Assembly (NCBI GenBank): GCA_904501895.1
Contig: CAJGCX010000105.1
Span: 1-6,138 of the forward strand
Reading direction: 5' to 3'
DNA from: Clostridiaceae bacterium
Lineage (GTDB): Bacteria > Bacillota > Clostridia > Oscillospirales > Acutalibacteraceae
Length of the DNA: 6,138 nucleotides
Positions 1-5,423 of this stretch are shown piece by piece. The translations under genes and the position numbers were made by a program. Positions within the stretch are counted from its first letter, which is position 1; each line of letters opens with the position of its first letter. The notes beneath the pieces are model-generated. The model made no database searches. It had not been told where the DNA came from and saw nothing but the letters and a program-made list of their open reading frames with translations.

Positions 1-482
1 CCCTCTACGAAGATGTTAGGAAGGTCAAAAACAGATTTTATAAGCGCTTCATTGGTTTCATCAGCCTGAAAACCGATTCTGCCCATACCTGTATCAATCT
101 TGATGTGCACCTTAGCAGTTTTGTTAAGCTCCTGTGCCTTTTTGGAAAGACCCTGTGCAGTAACAATATCAATAACAGTACAGGTAATGTCATTTTCAAT
201 AGCAGCAACATAATCCTGACGGAAAATCTGACCTAAAATGAGAATCGGAGCAGTAATTCCACTTTCACGAAGCTCAAGTGCCTCATCAATAGCAGCAACA
301 CCTAACATTCCTGCACCGAATTCCACAAGAGCCTTTGCAGTTTCAACTGCACCATGGCCGTAAGCGTTAGCCTTGACGATACCTAAGATTATCATATCGT
401 CACCGAATTTTTCACGGACAGACTGTATATTCTTTTTTATGTTATCAAGATTTATTTTTGTATAAACTCTTTTAGGTAACAT
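1..482 (-). CDS. alr: Alanine racemase, N-terminal 160 codons (gene cut by the left edge)
   Basis: This PLP-dependent enzyme interconverts L- and D-alanine in the cytoplasm and supplies D-Ala for peptidoglycan. Translation shows the cofactor motif KANAYGHG at residues 37-44, where K37 is the predicted Schiff-base lysine (K39 in the Geobacillus enzyme). It also shows HIKIDTGMGRIGF at residues 126-138, containing the lysine that is carbamylated in some homologues (K128) and the Arg that contacts the PLP ring nitrogen (R135). The C-terminal beta domain with the second catalytic tyrosine lies outside the window. The start is fixed because the ATG at 482-480 directly follows the in-frame TAA of trkH, so no upstream start is possible. 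A GGAG at 499-496 (13-nt spacing) or a weaker AAAGAG at 495-490 (7-nt spacing), both inside the trkH 3' end, would serve as ribosome binding site. With no gap, it is probably cotranscribed with trkA-trkH and translationally coupled. Confidence 0.95.
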   Translation of the reverse strand, partial: MLPKRVYTKINLDNIKKNIQSVREKFGDDMIILGIVKANAYGHGAVETAKALVEFGAGMLGVAAIDEALELRESGITAPILILGQIFRQDYVAAIENDITCTVIDIVTAQGLSKKAQELNKTAKVHIKIDTGMGRIGFQADETNEALIKSVFDLPNIFVE

Positions 483-1928
483 TTAAGCACTCTTTCTCCA
501 TGTGGATGGTAAAAATAAGATGAAAATAGGGAAAATTTCAAGACGACCAATAAGCATATCTGCTGTGAGAACTATTTTTGAAAAGTTAGAAAAGTCAGCA
601 AAATGGCTAATCATTGCTGTACTTGAAAGTCCGGGACCGATATTATTGATACAACTGATTGTTGATGTGACAGCAGCTGTCATATCGAAGTTATCAAGAG
701 CGATAAGGAATGTTGAAAATGCTATAAGGAACATATATACAACGAAATAAACACTTGTTGTAGTAACGATTTCTTTATCTATAACAGCACCGTCAAGCTT
801 TATACACTTAACACGACGAGGGTTAACAGCTCTACGGAATTCACGGATAAAGGTTTTAATAAGAATCATTATTCTGCCAACCTTAAGACCACCACCGGTT
901 GAGCCTGTACAAGCACCACAGAACATAAGCAACACAACAATGAACTGTGAAAGAGTAGGCCAAGTACCCAAATCGGCAGTGCCAAAACCTGATGTGGTAA
1001 TAATTGATGCAACCTGAAAGCCTGCCTGACGTAATGCTGTACCCAAGGAGCCAACAACAGGCATAATGTTAAGTGTAATTATAACAGTGGAAACTGCAAC
1101 GATTCCGATATATGTCCAAAGCTCTTCACTCTTGAATGCACGCTTGAACTGTTTCATTATTAAAAGATAATAGAGGTTGAAGTTTACGCCGAAAAGAAGC
1201 ATAAAAACTGCTACAACAATTTCAACAGCAAGACTGTTATAAGCAGCAATACTTGCATTCATAACGGAGAAGCCACCTGTACCTGCAGTTGCAAAGGCTG
1301 TTGTCACACTATCAAAAAGTGGCATGCCACAGCAAAGCAGAACAACCATTTCTGCAATTGTTAGTGCACCATACATAATGTAAAGAATTCTTGCTGTGAC
1401 AGTTGTTTTTGAAACAAGCTTACCAACGCTTGGACCCGGTACTTCAGCACGCATAATGTGCATTGACTGCATATCCTTTTGTGGCAAAAATGCAAGCACA
1501 AATACGATAATACCCATACCACCTAACCAATGGGTAAATGCTCTCCAGAAAAGAAGGCTTTTTGAAATTGATTCCACATCTGCAAGAATTGTTGCACCTG
1601 TTGTTGTAAAGCCTGAAACAACCTCAAACATTGCATCTATAAGAGATGGGATTTCACCTGAAAAAACAAACGGCAAAGCTCCGAAAAAGGAGAGTAAAAC
1701 CCAAGAAAGTGACACAACGGCAAAGCCTTCACGGGCGTAAATAGTTCTTTTTTCAGGCTTTGGCAGATTCATAAGTGCACCTGCACCAAGCAAAAGTCCC
1801 ATTACTATTAAATAAATATGGAAAAGATTTTCTTTATAGTACAGTGAAACGAGCAATGGTAAGCAAAGTATAATTGCCTCTGCCCATAAAAGCTTGCCCA
1901 CAGTTTTGAGAACAATTTTAAAATTCAT
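483..1928 (-). CDS. trkH: Trk-type potassium uptake protein, membrane pore subunit TrkH
   Basis: This is the pore-forming subunit of a Trk K+ transporter in the cytoplasmic membrane. The 481 residues match full-length TrkH (about 480-485) and exceed KtrB (about 445). The extra N-terminal hydrophobic pair (about 11-30 and 36-54) also fits TrkH. Four pore-loop repeats are visible, with filter segments SGFTTTGAT (105-113), FATAGTGGF (212-220), TTSGFGTAD (311-319) and NNIGPG (428-433). Each filter keeps its conserved glycine. The third domain has the intramembrane gating loop TGSTGGGLKVGR (341-352), and the C-terminus has the family motif GRLEIFPI (461-468). I see no lesion. trkA lies 11 bp upstream. 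The start ATG at 1928-1926 is preceded by AAGGCG overlapping the trkA stop, so translation of the two is probably coupled. KtrB is the main alternative name; the partner and length favour TrkH. Confidence 0.95.
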   Translation of the reverse strand: MNFKIVLKTVGKLLWAEAIILCLPLLVSLYYKENLFHIYLIVMGLLLGAGALMNLPKPEKRTIYAREGFAVVSLSWVLLSFFGALPFVFSGEIPSLIDAMFEVVSGFTTTGATILADVESISKSLLFWRAFTHWLGGMGIIVFVLAFLPQKDMQSMHIMRAEVPGPSVGKLVSKTTVTARILYIMYGALTIAEMVVLLCCGMPLFDSVTTAFATAGTGGFSVMNASIAAYNSLAVEIVVAVFMLLFGVNFNLYYLLIMKQFKRAFKSEELWTYIGIVAVSTVIITLNIMPVVGSLGTALRQAGFQVASIITTSGFGTADLGTWPTLSQFIVVLLMFCGACTGSTGGGLKVGRIMILIKTFIREFRRAVNPRRVKCIKLDGAVIDKEIVTTTSVYFVVYMFLIAFSTFLIALDNFDMTAAVTSTISCINNIGPGLSSTAMISHFADFSNFSKIVLTADMLIGRLEIFPIFILFLPSTWRKSA

Positions 1929-1935
1929 TTATTTT

Positions 1936-1941
1936 CGCCTT
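1936..1941 (-). promoter_or_regulatory. Ribosome binding site of trkH, overlapping the trkA stop
   Basis: On the minus strand the sequence is TAAGGCG, then seven bases, then ATG. The trkA stop TAA shares its last two bases with the AAGGCG Shine-Dalgarno sequence. This arrangement suits coupled translation and matched output of TrkA and TrkH. The match to AAGGAG is imperfect by one base. Confidence 0.6.
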
Positions 1942-3298
1942 ACTCAAAAATTTCATTGATACTGCTTATATGATTACTCTTTGTAACAATTACAACACGG
2001 TCGTTTAATTCAATAGAGTCGTTACCACCAGGATAAATAACCTTATGATTTCTGATGATACAGGCAATAAGAGTATCACGCTTCAATTTTAAATCACGAA
2101 GAGGAACATCGATTTCAGAAAAATCTGTTTCAATCTTAAATTCAAGTGCCTCAACCTGACCACCAACAAGCTTGTAAAGAGTCTGCACACTTGATTCCTC
2201 ACCGGAATTTTCAAGAGCACGTGCATAAGCTACAATTCTGTTGGCTGCAATTGCCTTTGATGAAAAAGCGCTGTCCATACCGATGCTTTCAAGCACTTCA
2301 TAAGAAACACGGTTAACCTTTGCAACAGTTTTTGTTACGCCAAGTGAAGAAGCGTACATAGAAGCGATAATGTTTTCTTCGTCAATAGTTGTAAGTGCAA
2401 CAAAAGCATCCTGACCATCAAGTCCTTGTTCAAGAAGAATTTCACGGTCTGTACCGTCACCATGGATAATATCAGCATCAGGTAAAAGCTCGCAAAGTCT
2501 TTCACAACGCTCCAAATCGTTTTCGATGATTTTTACATTGTAGCCACCTGTTTCACAAAGCTGACGTGCAAGATAATAACCCATCTTGCCACCACCGATA
2601 ATCATAATATCCTTTGTACGATGCTTATAAATCTTAAGCTTTTTCATAAAGTCAACAAGGACTCCACGCGGTGCAGTAATGTGGATTCTGTCACCTGCTT
2701 TGAATACGAAGTCACCACGAGGAATAATAACCTCATTTTTACGCTGAACAGCACAAACGAGAATTTTAATACCAAATTCATTGAAAATATCTGTCATCTG
2801 CATATTGCAGAGAGCGTTGCTTTCATCAAGCTTGACCTCAACAAGGTCAACAAGTCCACGGTAAAACGTTTCGATGTTGATAGCACTAGGGAAACGAAGT
2901 ACCTTTGCGATTTCATTTGCAGCATCAAACTCAGGATTTACAATCATACTAAGCCCCAAAGCGTCTTTGAAGAATGGAAGCTGCTTAAGATAATCAGGAT
3001 TACGCACTCTTGCAATTGTATGACCTGCACCTGCTTTTTTAGCCATAAGACAGCTTAAAATATTAAGCTCATCTGATGATGTTGCAGCGATGAAAAGGTC
3101 AGTAGAGCTTACGCCTGCTTCAAGCTGAATTTCACAGTTAGCACCGTTTCCACATATTCCCATAACGTCATAGGAATTTACTATCTGTTCAATTACCTTT
3201 GAGTCACGGTCGATAACAACAATGTCGTGTCCTTCTCTTGAAAGATGCTCAACGAGTGTTGCGCCTACCTTACCGTCACCAACAATAATAATTTTCAT
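1940..3298 (-). CDS. trkA: Trk potassium uptake system, NAD-binding regulatory subunit TrkA
   Basis: This cytoplasmic RCK protein binds the TrkH pore and gates K+ uptake in response to nucleotides. The 452 residues hold two tandem RCK modules, as in Escherichia coli TrkA (458 aa). The first Rossmann half begins GDGKVG (7-12), with an acidic D30 at the end of strand 2 that favours NAD(H). It is followed by a TrkA-C domain at about 140-224. The second half has GGGKMG (235-240), acidic E259 and a second TrkA-C domain at about 369-452. Both nucleotide sites look intact. Single-RCK KtrA proteins are about 220 aa, so this is TrkA. I chose ATG 3298-3296 because AGGTGA sits five bases upstream. An in-frame GTG at 3307 lies inside that ribosome binding site and is unlikely to be the start. 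It is the first gene of trkA-trkH-alr. Confidence 0.95.
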   Translation of the reverse strand: MKIIIVGDGKVGATLVEHLSREGHDIVVIDRDSKVIEQIVNSYDVMGICGNGANCEIQLEAGVSSTDLFIAATSSDELNILSCLMAKKAGAGHTIARVRNPDYLKQLPFFKDALGLSMIVNPEFDAANEIAKVLRFPSAINIETFYRGLVDLVEVKLDESNALCNMQMTDIFNEFGIKILVCAVQRKNEVIIPRGDFVFKAGDRIHITAPRGVLVDFMKKLKIYKHRTKDIMIIGGGKMGYYLARQLCETGGYNVKIIENDLERCERLCELLPDADIIHGDGTDREILLEQGLDGQDAFVALTTIDEENIIASMYASSLGVTKTVAKVNRVSYEVLESIGMDSAFSSKAIAANRIVAYARALENSGEESSVQTLYKLVGGQVEALEFKIETDFSEIDVPLRDLKLKRDTLIACIIRNHKVIYPGGNDSIELNDRVVIVTKSNHISSINEIFE

Positions 3299-3303
3299 AT
3301 CAT

Positions 3304-3309
3304 TCACCT
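3304..3309 (-). promoter_or_regulatory. Ribosome binding site that decides the trkA start
   Basis: AGGTGA on the minus strand lies five bases before the ATG at 3298. The competing in-frame GTG (3307-3305) is part of this AGGTGA, so it cannot be both ribosome binding site and start. Another ATG at 3303-3301 is out of frame. Confidence 0.65.
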
Positions 3310-3318
3310 GACTTCAAA

Positions 3319-3387
3319 TTGATGATAACATATCAAGTAATATATTATCACAATATGATTGATTTTACAATGATTTTGTGATAAATT
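3319..3387 (+). promoter_or_regulatory. Candidate promoters for the EEP-family gene
   Basis: Two candidates are visible. The first is TTGATG (3319-3324), 16 bp, TATATT (3341-3346), giving a leader of roughly 50 nt; its -10 lies on top of the divergent trkA -10. The second is TTGATT (3359-3364), 17 bp, TAAATT (3382-3387) with a TG one base upstream. This would start transcription near 3394, at the ribosome binding site itself, leaving almost no leader. The first fits translation better and the second has better spacing. The heptamer TGATTTT occurs at 3360-3366, 3371-3377 and 3399-3405, which may only reflect AT-richness. Confidence 0.35.
3342..3370 (-). promoter_or_regulatory. Predicted promoter of the trkA-trkH-alr operon
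   Basis: Reading the minus strand, -35 TTGTAA (3370-3365) is separated by 17 bp from -10 TAATAT (3347-3342). A TG pair one base upstream makes an extended -10 (TGATAATAT). Transcription would start near 3335, giving a leader of about 37 nt that is too short for a ydaO-type c-di-AMP riboswitch. I judged the boxes by eye against the housekeeping sigma consensus. Confidence 0.6.
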
Positions 3388-3393
3388 ATGTAC

Positions 3394-3398
3394 GGGAG
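3394..3398 (+). promoter_or_regulatory. Ribosome binding site that decides the EEP gene start
   Basis: GGGAG lies seven bases before ATG 3406. An in-frame ATG at 3388 precedes this site and has no ribosome binding site of its own. Starting at 3406 also gives a clean Met-Lys-Lys signal-type N-terminus. Confidence 0.7.
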
Positions 3399-3405
3399 TG
3401 ATTTT

Positions 3406-4302
3406 ATGAAAAAGATTGTTGCTGTTATTTTAAGTGTAGTTGTTTTAGTGACAGGATTTTTAATATATGCATTCGGAGGTAGTGTGGAAGTGAAATCGGC
3501 CGACGAAAGAATTAAGGATAACGAAAAGCTCATAGTTGCTTCCTATAATACTGCAGCACCTTGGGGAAATGTCCTCGAAGGTACTCACAGCAGTAAACGT
3601 GTAAAGCTTTTTGCACAACAGATTAACGACAGACTTCCTGATGTTTTAGGTGTTCAGGAAATCAACAGCACATGGGTAGCTAAAATGGAAGAATTTTTAC
3701 CACAATATGATTATTATGGCGTAAAGCGTGGTGGAGATGCGAATGAAAATCAGTCAGAAATGAATGGTATCTTCTATCTTAAGGAAAAGTTTGAGGTTGT
3801 GGAAAAGAATACCTTCTGGATTTCAGAAACTCCGGATGTGGAGTCAAAGTTTGAAGGTGCAGGATGCTACAGAATCTGCTCATATCTTATACTTAAAAAC
3901 AAATCAACAGGTGAGATTTTTGCTCATTTCAACACTCATCTTGACAATGAAAGCGCAGAGGCACGTACGTTAGGTGGTACTCTTGTATCAGAAAGAATAG
4001 AGAAAATTCTTGTAAAATACGGTGATATTCCTGTTGTTGTAACAGGCGATTTTAATCAATACAGTGATGAGGAAGCTTGTAAGGCTCTTGAAAATAAAGG
4101 CTTCTTAAATGTGAACACAACAGTTGACGGTGGCGATAATATGCTTACATACAACGGTTGGACAAAGGATACTGTTGGCAGACCTATTGACTATATTTTT
4201 GTAAATGATAAATTTGATGCTCAAAGCTATCAGGTTGTCACAGAAACAGGCGCAAGAACCAACGTTTCTGACCATTATATGATTGAAGCAATTCTTAAGT
4301 AA
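3406..4302 (+). CDS. Exported endonuclease/exonuclease/phosphatase (EEP) family hydrolase
   Basis: This 298-residue protein belongs to the DNase I / exonuclease III / sphingomyelinase superfamily of metal-dependent phosphodiesterases and phosphatases. The family's residues appear in order: N48 (SYNT), E85 metal ligand (GVQE), H178 (NTHLD), D215 and N217 (TGDFNQ), D262 (RPIDYIFV) and D289-H290 (SDHY). The catalytic set is therefore complete. The N-terminus is Met-Lys-Lys followed by a hydrophobic stretch at about 4-23, a signal peptide or single membrane anchor with the hydrolase outside. I see no lipobox and no convincing signal peptidase I site, so an anchor is somewhat more likely. The substrate cannot be told from sequence; nucleic acid, phospholipid head group or a phosphorylated small molecule are all possible. 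The gene diverges from trkA and precedes the lipoprotein gene, which has its own promoter. No standard terminator follows it. Confidence 0.85.
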   Translation: MKKIVAVILSVVVLVTGFLIYAFGGSVEVKSADERIKDNEKLIVASYNTAAPWGNVLEGTHSSKRVKLFAQQINDRLPDVLGVQEINSTWVAKMEEFLPQYDYYGVKRGGDANENQSEMNGIFYLKEKFEVVEKNTFWISETPDVESKFEGAGCYRICSYLILKNKSTGEIFAHFNTHLDNESAEARTLGGTLVSERIEKILVKYGDIPVVVTGDFNQYSDEEACKALENKGFLNVNTTVDGGDNMLTYNGWTKDTVGRPIDYIFVNDKFDAQSYQVVTETGARTNVSDHYMIEAILK

Positions 4303-4305
4303 TTT

Positions 4306-4330
4306 ACACTTGTATTAGCTATACAAGTGT
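4306..4330. repeat. Perfect inverted repeat, 10-bp arms and 5-bp centre; operator candidate
   Basis: ACACTTGTAT (4306-4315) and ATACAAGTGT (4321-4330) are exact reverse complements around TAGCT. The repeat begins three bases after the EEP stop codon, so it could form an RNA hairpin ending that transcript. However, neither strand has a U-run directly after the stem, so it is not a canonical intrinsic terminator. It covers the -35 box and nearly all of the spacer of the next promoter, which is a typical place for a dimeric repressor site. Confidence 0.8.
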
Positions 4331-4338
4331 GGTATAAT
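4310..4338 (+). promoter_or_regulatory. Predicted strong promoter of the lipoprotein gene
   Basis: TTGTAT (4310-4315), a 17-bp spacer, then a perfect TATAAT (4333-4338), with TG at 4330-4331 making an extended -10. Transcription would begin near 4345, giving a leader of about 30 nt that contains AAGGAG at 4361-4366, nine bases before the ATG. The -35 and spacer sit inside the inverted repeat at 4306-4330. Confidence 0.75.
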
Positions 4339-4375
4339 TAATAAGTTATTTTTCATTATTAAGGAGATTTTATTT

Positions 4376-5239
4376 ATGAAAAAGTTTTTAGCAATATTTT
4401 TAGTTCTCTCTATTATGCTTGCATTCGCTGCTTGCAAGCCGGATGATAACACAGATGTTGACACCACAACTGAAAGCACAGTAGCAGATGAACAGTCAAC
4501 AAACAATGAAGAGGATACAACAAAGAAAAAGCCAAGACCAGAAACTACAACTTGTGCGCCTTTTGAAAATCCTAACCTTACAGAGCCTTCAGCACTCTTT
4601 AAGCTCGTTGGTTTTGATAACTACAATTTAAAGAGCGCTGCTCCTAACACATCAAAATCTTCAGGTGTTACATTTATTGCAAAGAGATATGAATTGAAAA
4701 ATGCAGCAGGTAACACACTTTCTGCTAAAATCGATACAGAGGGTACAGAATTTGTTCTTAATGAAACTCTTCTCAAGGATTTCATTGCAAAGGGCTGGAC
4801 TGTAATCAGTAAAAAGGATGCTAATACTGCTATTGAAGCAGGTGCTGAAGCAAGTGTTCTCCTTAAAAATGCTGCAGGTAAAGTAACAAAGCTTGTTGTA
4901 ACAAATAAATCTGCAACAAGTATGGCTCTCGGTGATTGTGTGATTACTGAAATCGGTATTCTCAAGACAATTACTGAACAGACATGGGCTGAGTTTACAA
5001 TTGATAATAAGGCAGGTACAGCAACAAAATCATTATATAATGATTTTGTTAACGCATTCGGTAAACCTTCAAAAATCAACGTTGCAGAATATTATAAGGG
5101 CAATGATTACACACACTCAAAGGTTACTTTACTTTTCGAACAGAAAATGGGTAATGAGACATGGACAATTTCAGTGTCATATGAGGATAAGGCAACAGGT
5201 GAGATTGAGCTTCAGAGCTGTATTTATGAAGTAAAATAA
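4376..5239 (+). CDS. Secreted lipoprotein of unknown function
   Basis: I do not recognise a named family. The 287 residues start with a lipoprotein signal peptide: Lys-Lys, a hydrophobic core, then AFAAC with the lipidated cysteine at C20. The Phe at -3 is less usual than Leu. Residues 21-60 are a low-complexity linker rich in Thr, Asp, Glu and Lys, probably spanning the cell wall. The folded part has two sections. Residues about 75-196 are beta-rich, with a DFIAKGW segment (135-141) and a VTKLVVTNKS strand (170-179). Residues about 205-287 contain a helix ending NAFGKPS (226-232) followed by beta strands, reminiscent of the SmpA/BLIP-like fold in other small lipoproteins. Both fold readings are inference. 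Mature cysteines other than C20 are C60, C188 and C282. It has its own promoter, an AAGGAG ribosome binding site and a terminator, so it is probably monocistronic. Confidence 0.85.
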   Translation: MKKFLAIFLVLSIMLAFAACKPDDNTDVDTTTESTVADEQSTNNEEDTTKKKPRPETTTCAPFENPNLTEPSALFKLVGFDNYNLKSAAPNTSKSSGVTFIAKRYELKNAAGNTLSAKIDTEGTEFVLNETLLKDFIAKGWTVISKKDANTAIEAGAEASVLLKNAAGKVTKLVVTNKSATSMALGDCVITEIGILKTITEQTWAEFTIDNKAGTATKSLYNDFVNAFGKPSKINVAEYYKGNDYTHSKVTLLFEQKMGNETWTISVSYEDKATGEIELQSCIYEVK

Positions 5240-5254
5240 GAATAAATCAACACT

Positions 5255-5287
5255 ACAGGAGAGGTCGGATGATTTCTCCTGTTTTTT
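5255..5287 (+). terminator. Intrinsic terminator after the lipoprotein gene
   Basis: ACAGGAGA (5255-5262) pairs exactly with TCTCCTGT (5275-5282). Two G-T wobbles and two more pairs extend the stem to about 12 bp around a GGAT loop (5267-5270). Six Ts (5282-5287) follow, the first also being the last base of the stem. It lies 15 bp after the stop codon and separates the lipoprotein from the glucosidase gene. Confidence 0.9.
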
Positions 5288-5344
5288 AATGTCAAAATAC
5301 ATAAAAAGCAGTGAGAAAATTTGTAATATAAATCAGTAAAAAGA

Positions 5345-5370
5345 TTTAATTTGCAATTGTTTTTAATTTG
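5345..5370. repeat. Short direct repeat around the glucosidase -35 box
   Basis: TTTAATTTG occurs at 5345-5353 and 5362-5370, a 17-bp period bracketing the -35 box. In DNA this AT-rich it may be chance. Confidence 0.4.
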
Positions 5371-5385
5371 ATTTTATGTTATACT
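5357..5385 (+). promoter_or_regulatory. Predicted promoter of the GH13 glucosidase gene
   Basis: TTGTTT (5357-5362), a 17-bp spacer and TATACT (5380-5385), with TG at 5377-5378 making an extended -10. Transcription would start near 5392. AAGGGG at 5410-5415 is the ribosome binding site, eight bases before ATG 5424. The DNA between the preceding terminator and this promoter (5288-5344) is AT-rich and shows no gene. I found no clear CcpA (cre) site. Confidence 0.65.
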
Positions 5386-5409
5386 TTAATCTGTATATAA
5401 ACATAAAAT
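5371..5409. repeat. Spaced inverted repeat over the glucosidase -10 and transcription start
   Basis: ATTTTATGTT (5371-5380) and AACATAAAAT (5400-5409) are exact reverse complements separated by 19 bp. Allowing one bulged base extends the arms to 13 pairs. The left arm enters the -10 box and the right arm abuts the ribosome binding site. The left arm would lie upstream of the transcript, so this is more plausibly a protein-binding site than an RNA hairpin. The AT-only composition makes chance possible. Confidence 0.5.
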
Positions 5410-5423
5410 AAGGGGTGCTATTT

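Noticed and set aside
2621..3058. 145-codon open frame on the plus strand, antisense to trkA
   Set aside because: No ribosome binding site precedes it, its product resembles nothing recognisable, and it lies wholly inside a well-conserved trkA frame.
3388..3405. Earlier in-frame ATG at 3388 as the start of the EEP gene
   Set aside because: It has no upstream ribosome binding site and would place the GGGAG site and extra polar residues inside the protein; ATG 3406 has correct spacing and a normal signal-type N-terminus.
3406..4302. Functional link between the EEP protein and the glucosidase (a maltose-phosphate phosphatase of the MapP kind)
   Set aside because: MapP acts in the cytoplasm, whereas this protein is exported. 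A lipoprotein gene with its own promoter and a strong terminator separates the two genes.
4306..4330. Inverted repeat as a classical rho-independent terminator for the EEP gene
   Set aside because: The stem is AT-rich and is followed by GGTATAAT rather than a U-run; the nearest T-rich stretch is about 20 bases further on. An operator overlapping the promoter explains it better, though a hairpin role is not excluded.
4621..5079. 152-codon open frame on the minus strand, antisense to the lipoprotein gene
   Set aside because: It would start with TTG, has no ribosome binding site, and mirrors the coding bias of the lipoprotein gene, which has its own signal peptide, promoter and terminator.
5288..5423. 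Riboswitch or small RNA gene before the glucosidase
   Set aside because: The predicted transcript leader is only about 30 nt and the upstream DNA is AT-rich with no conserved RNA pattern I recognise.
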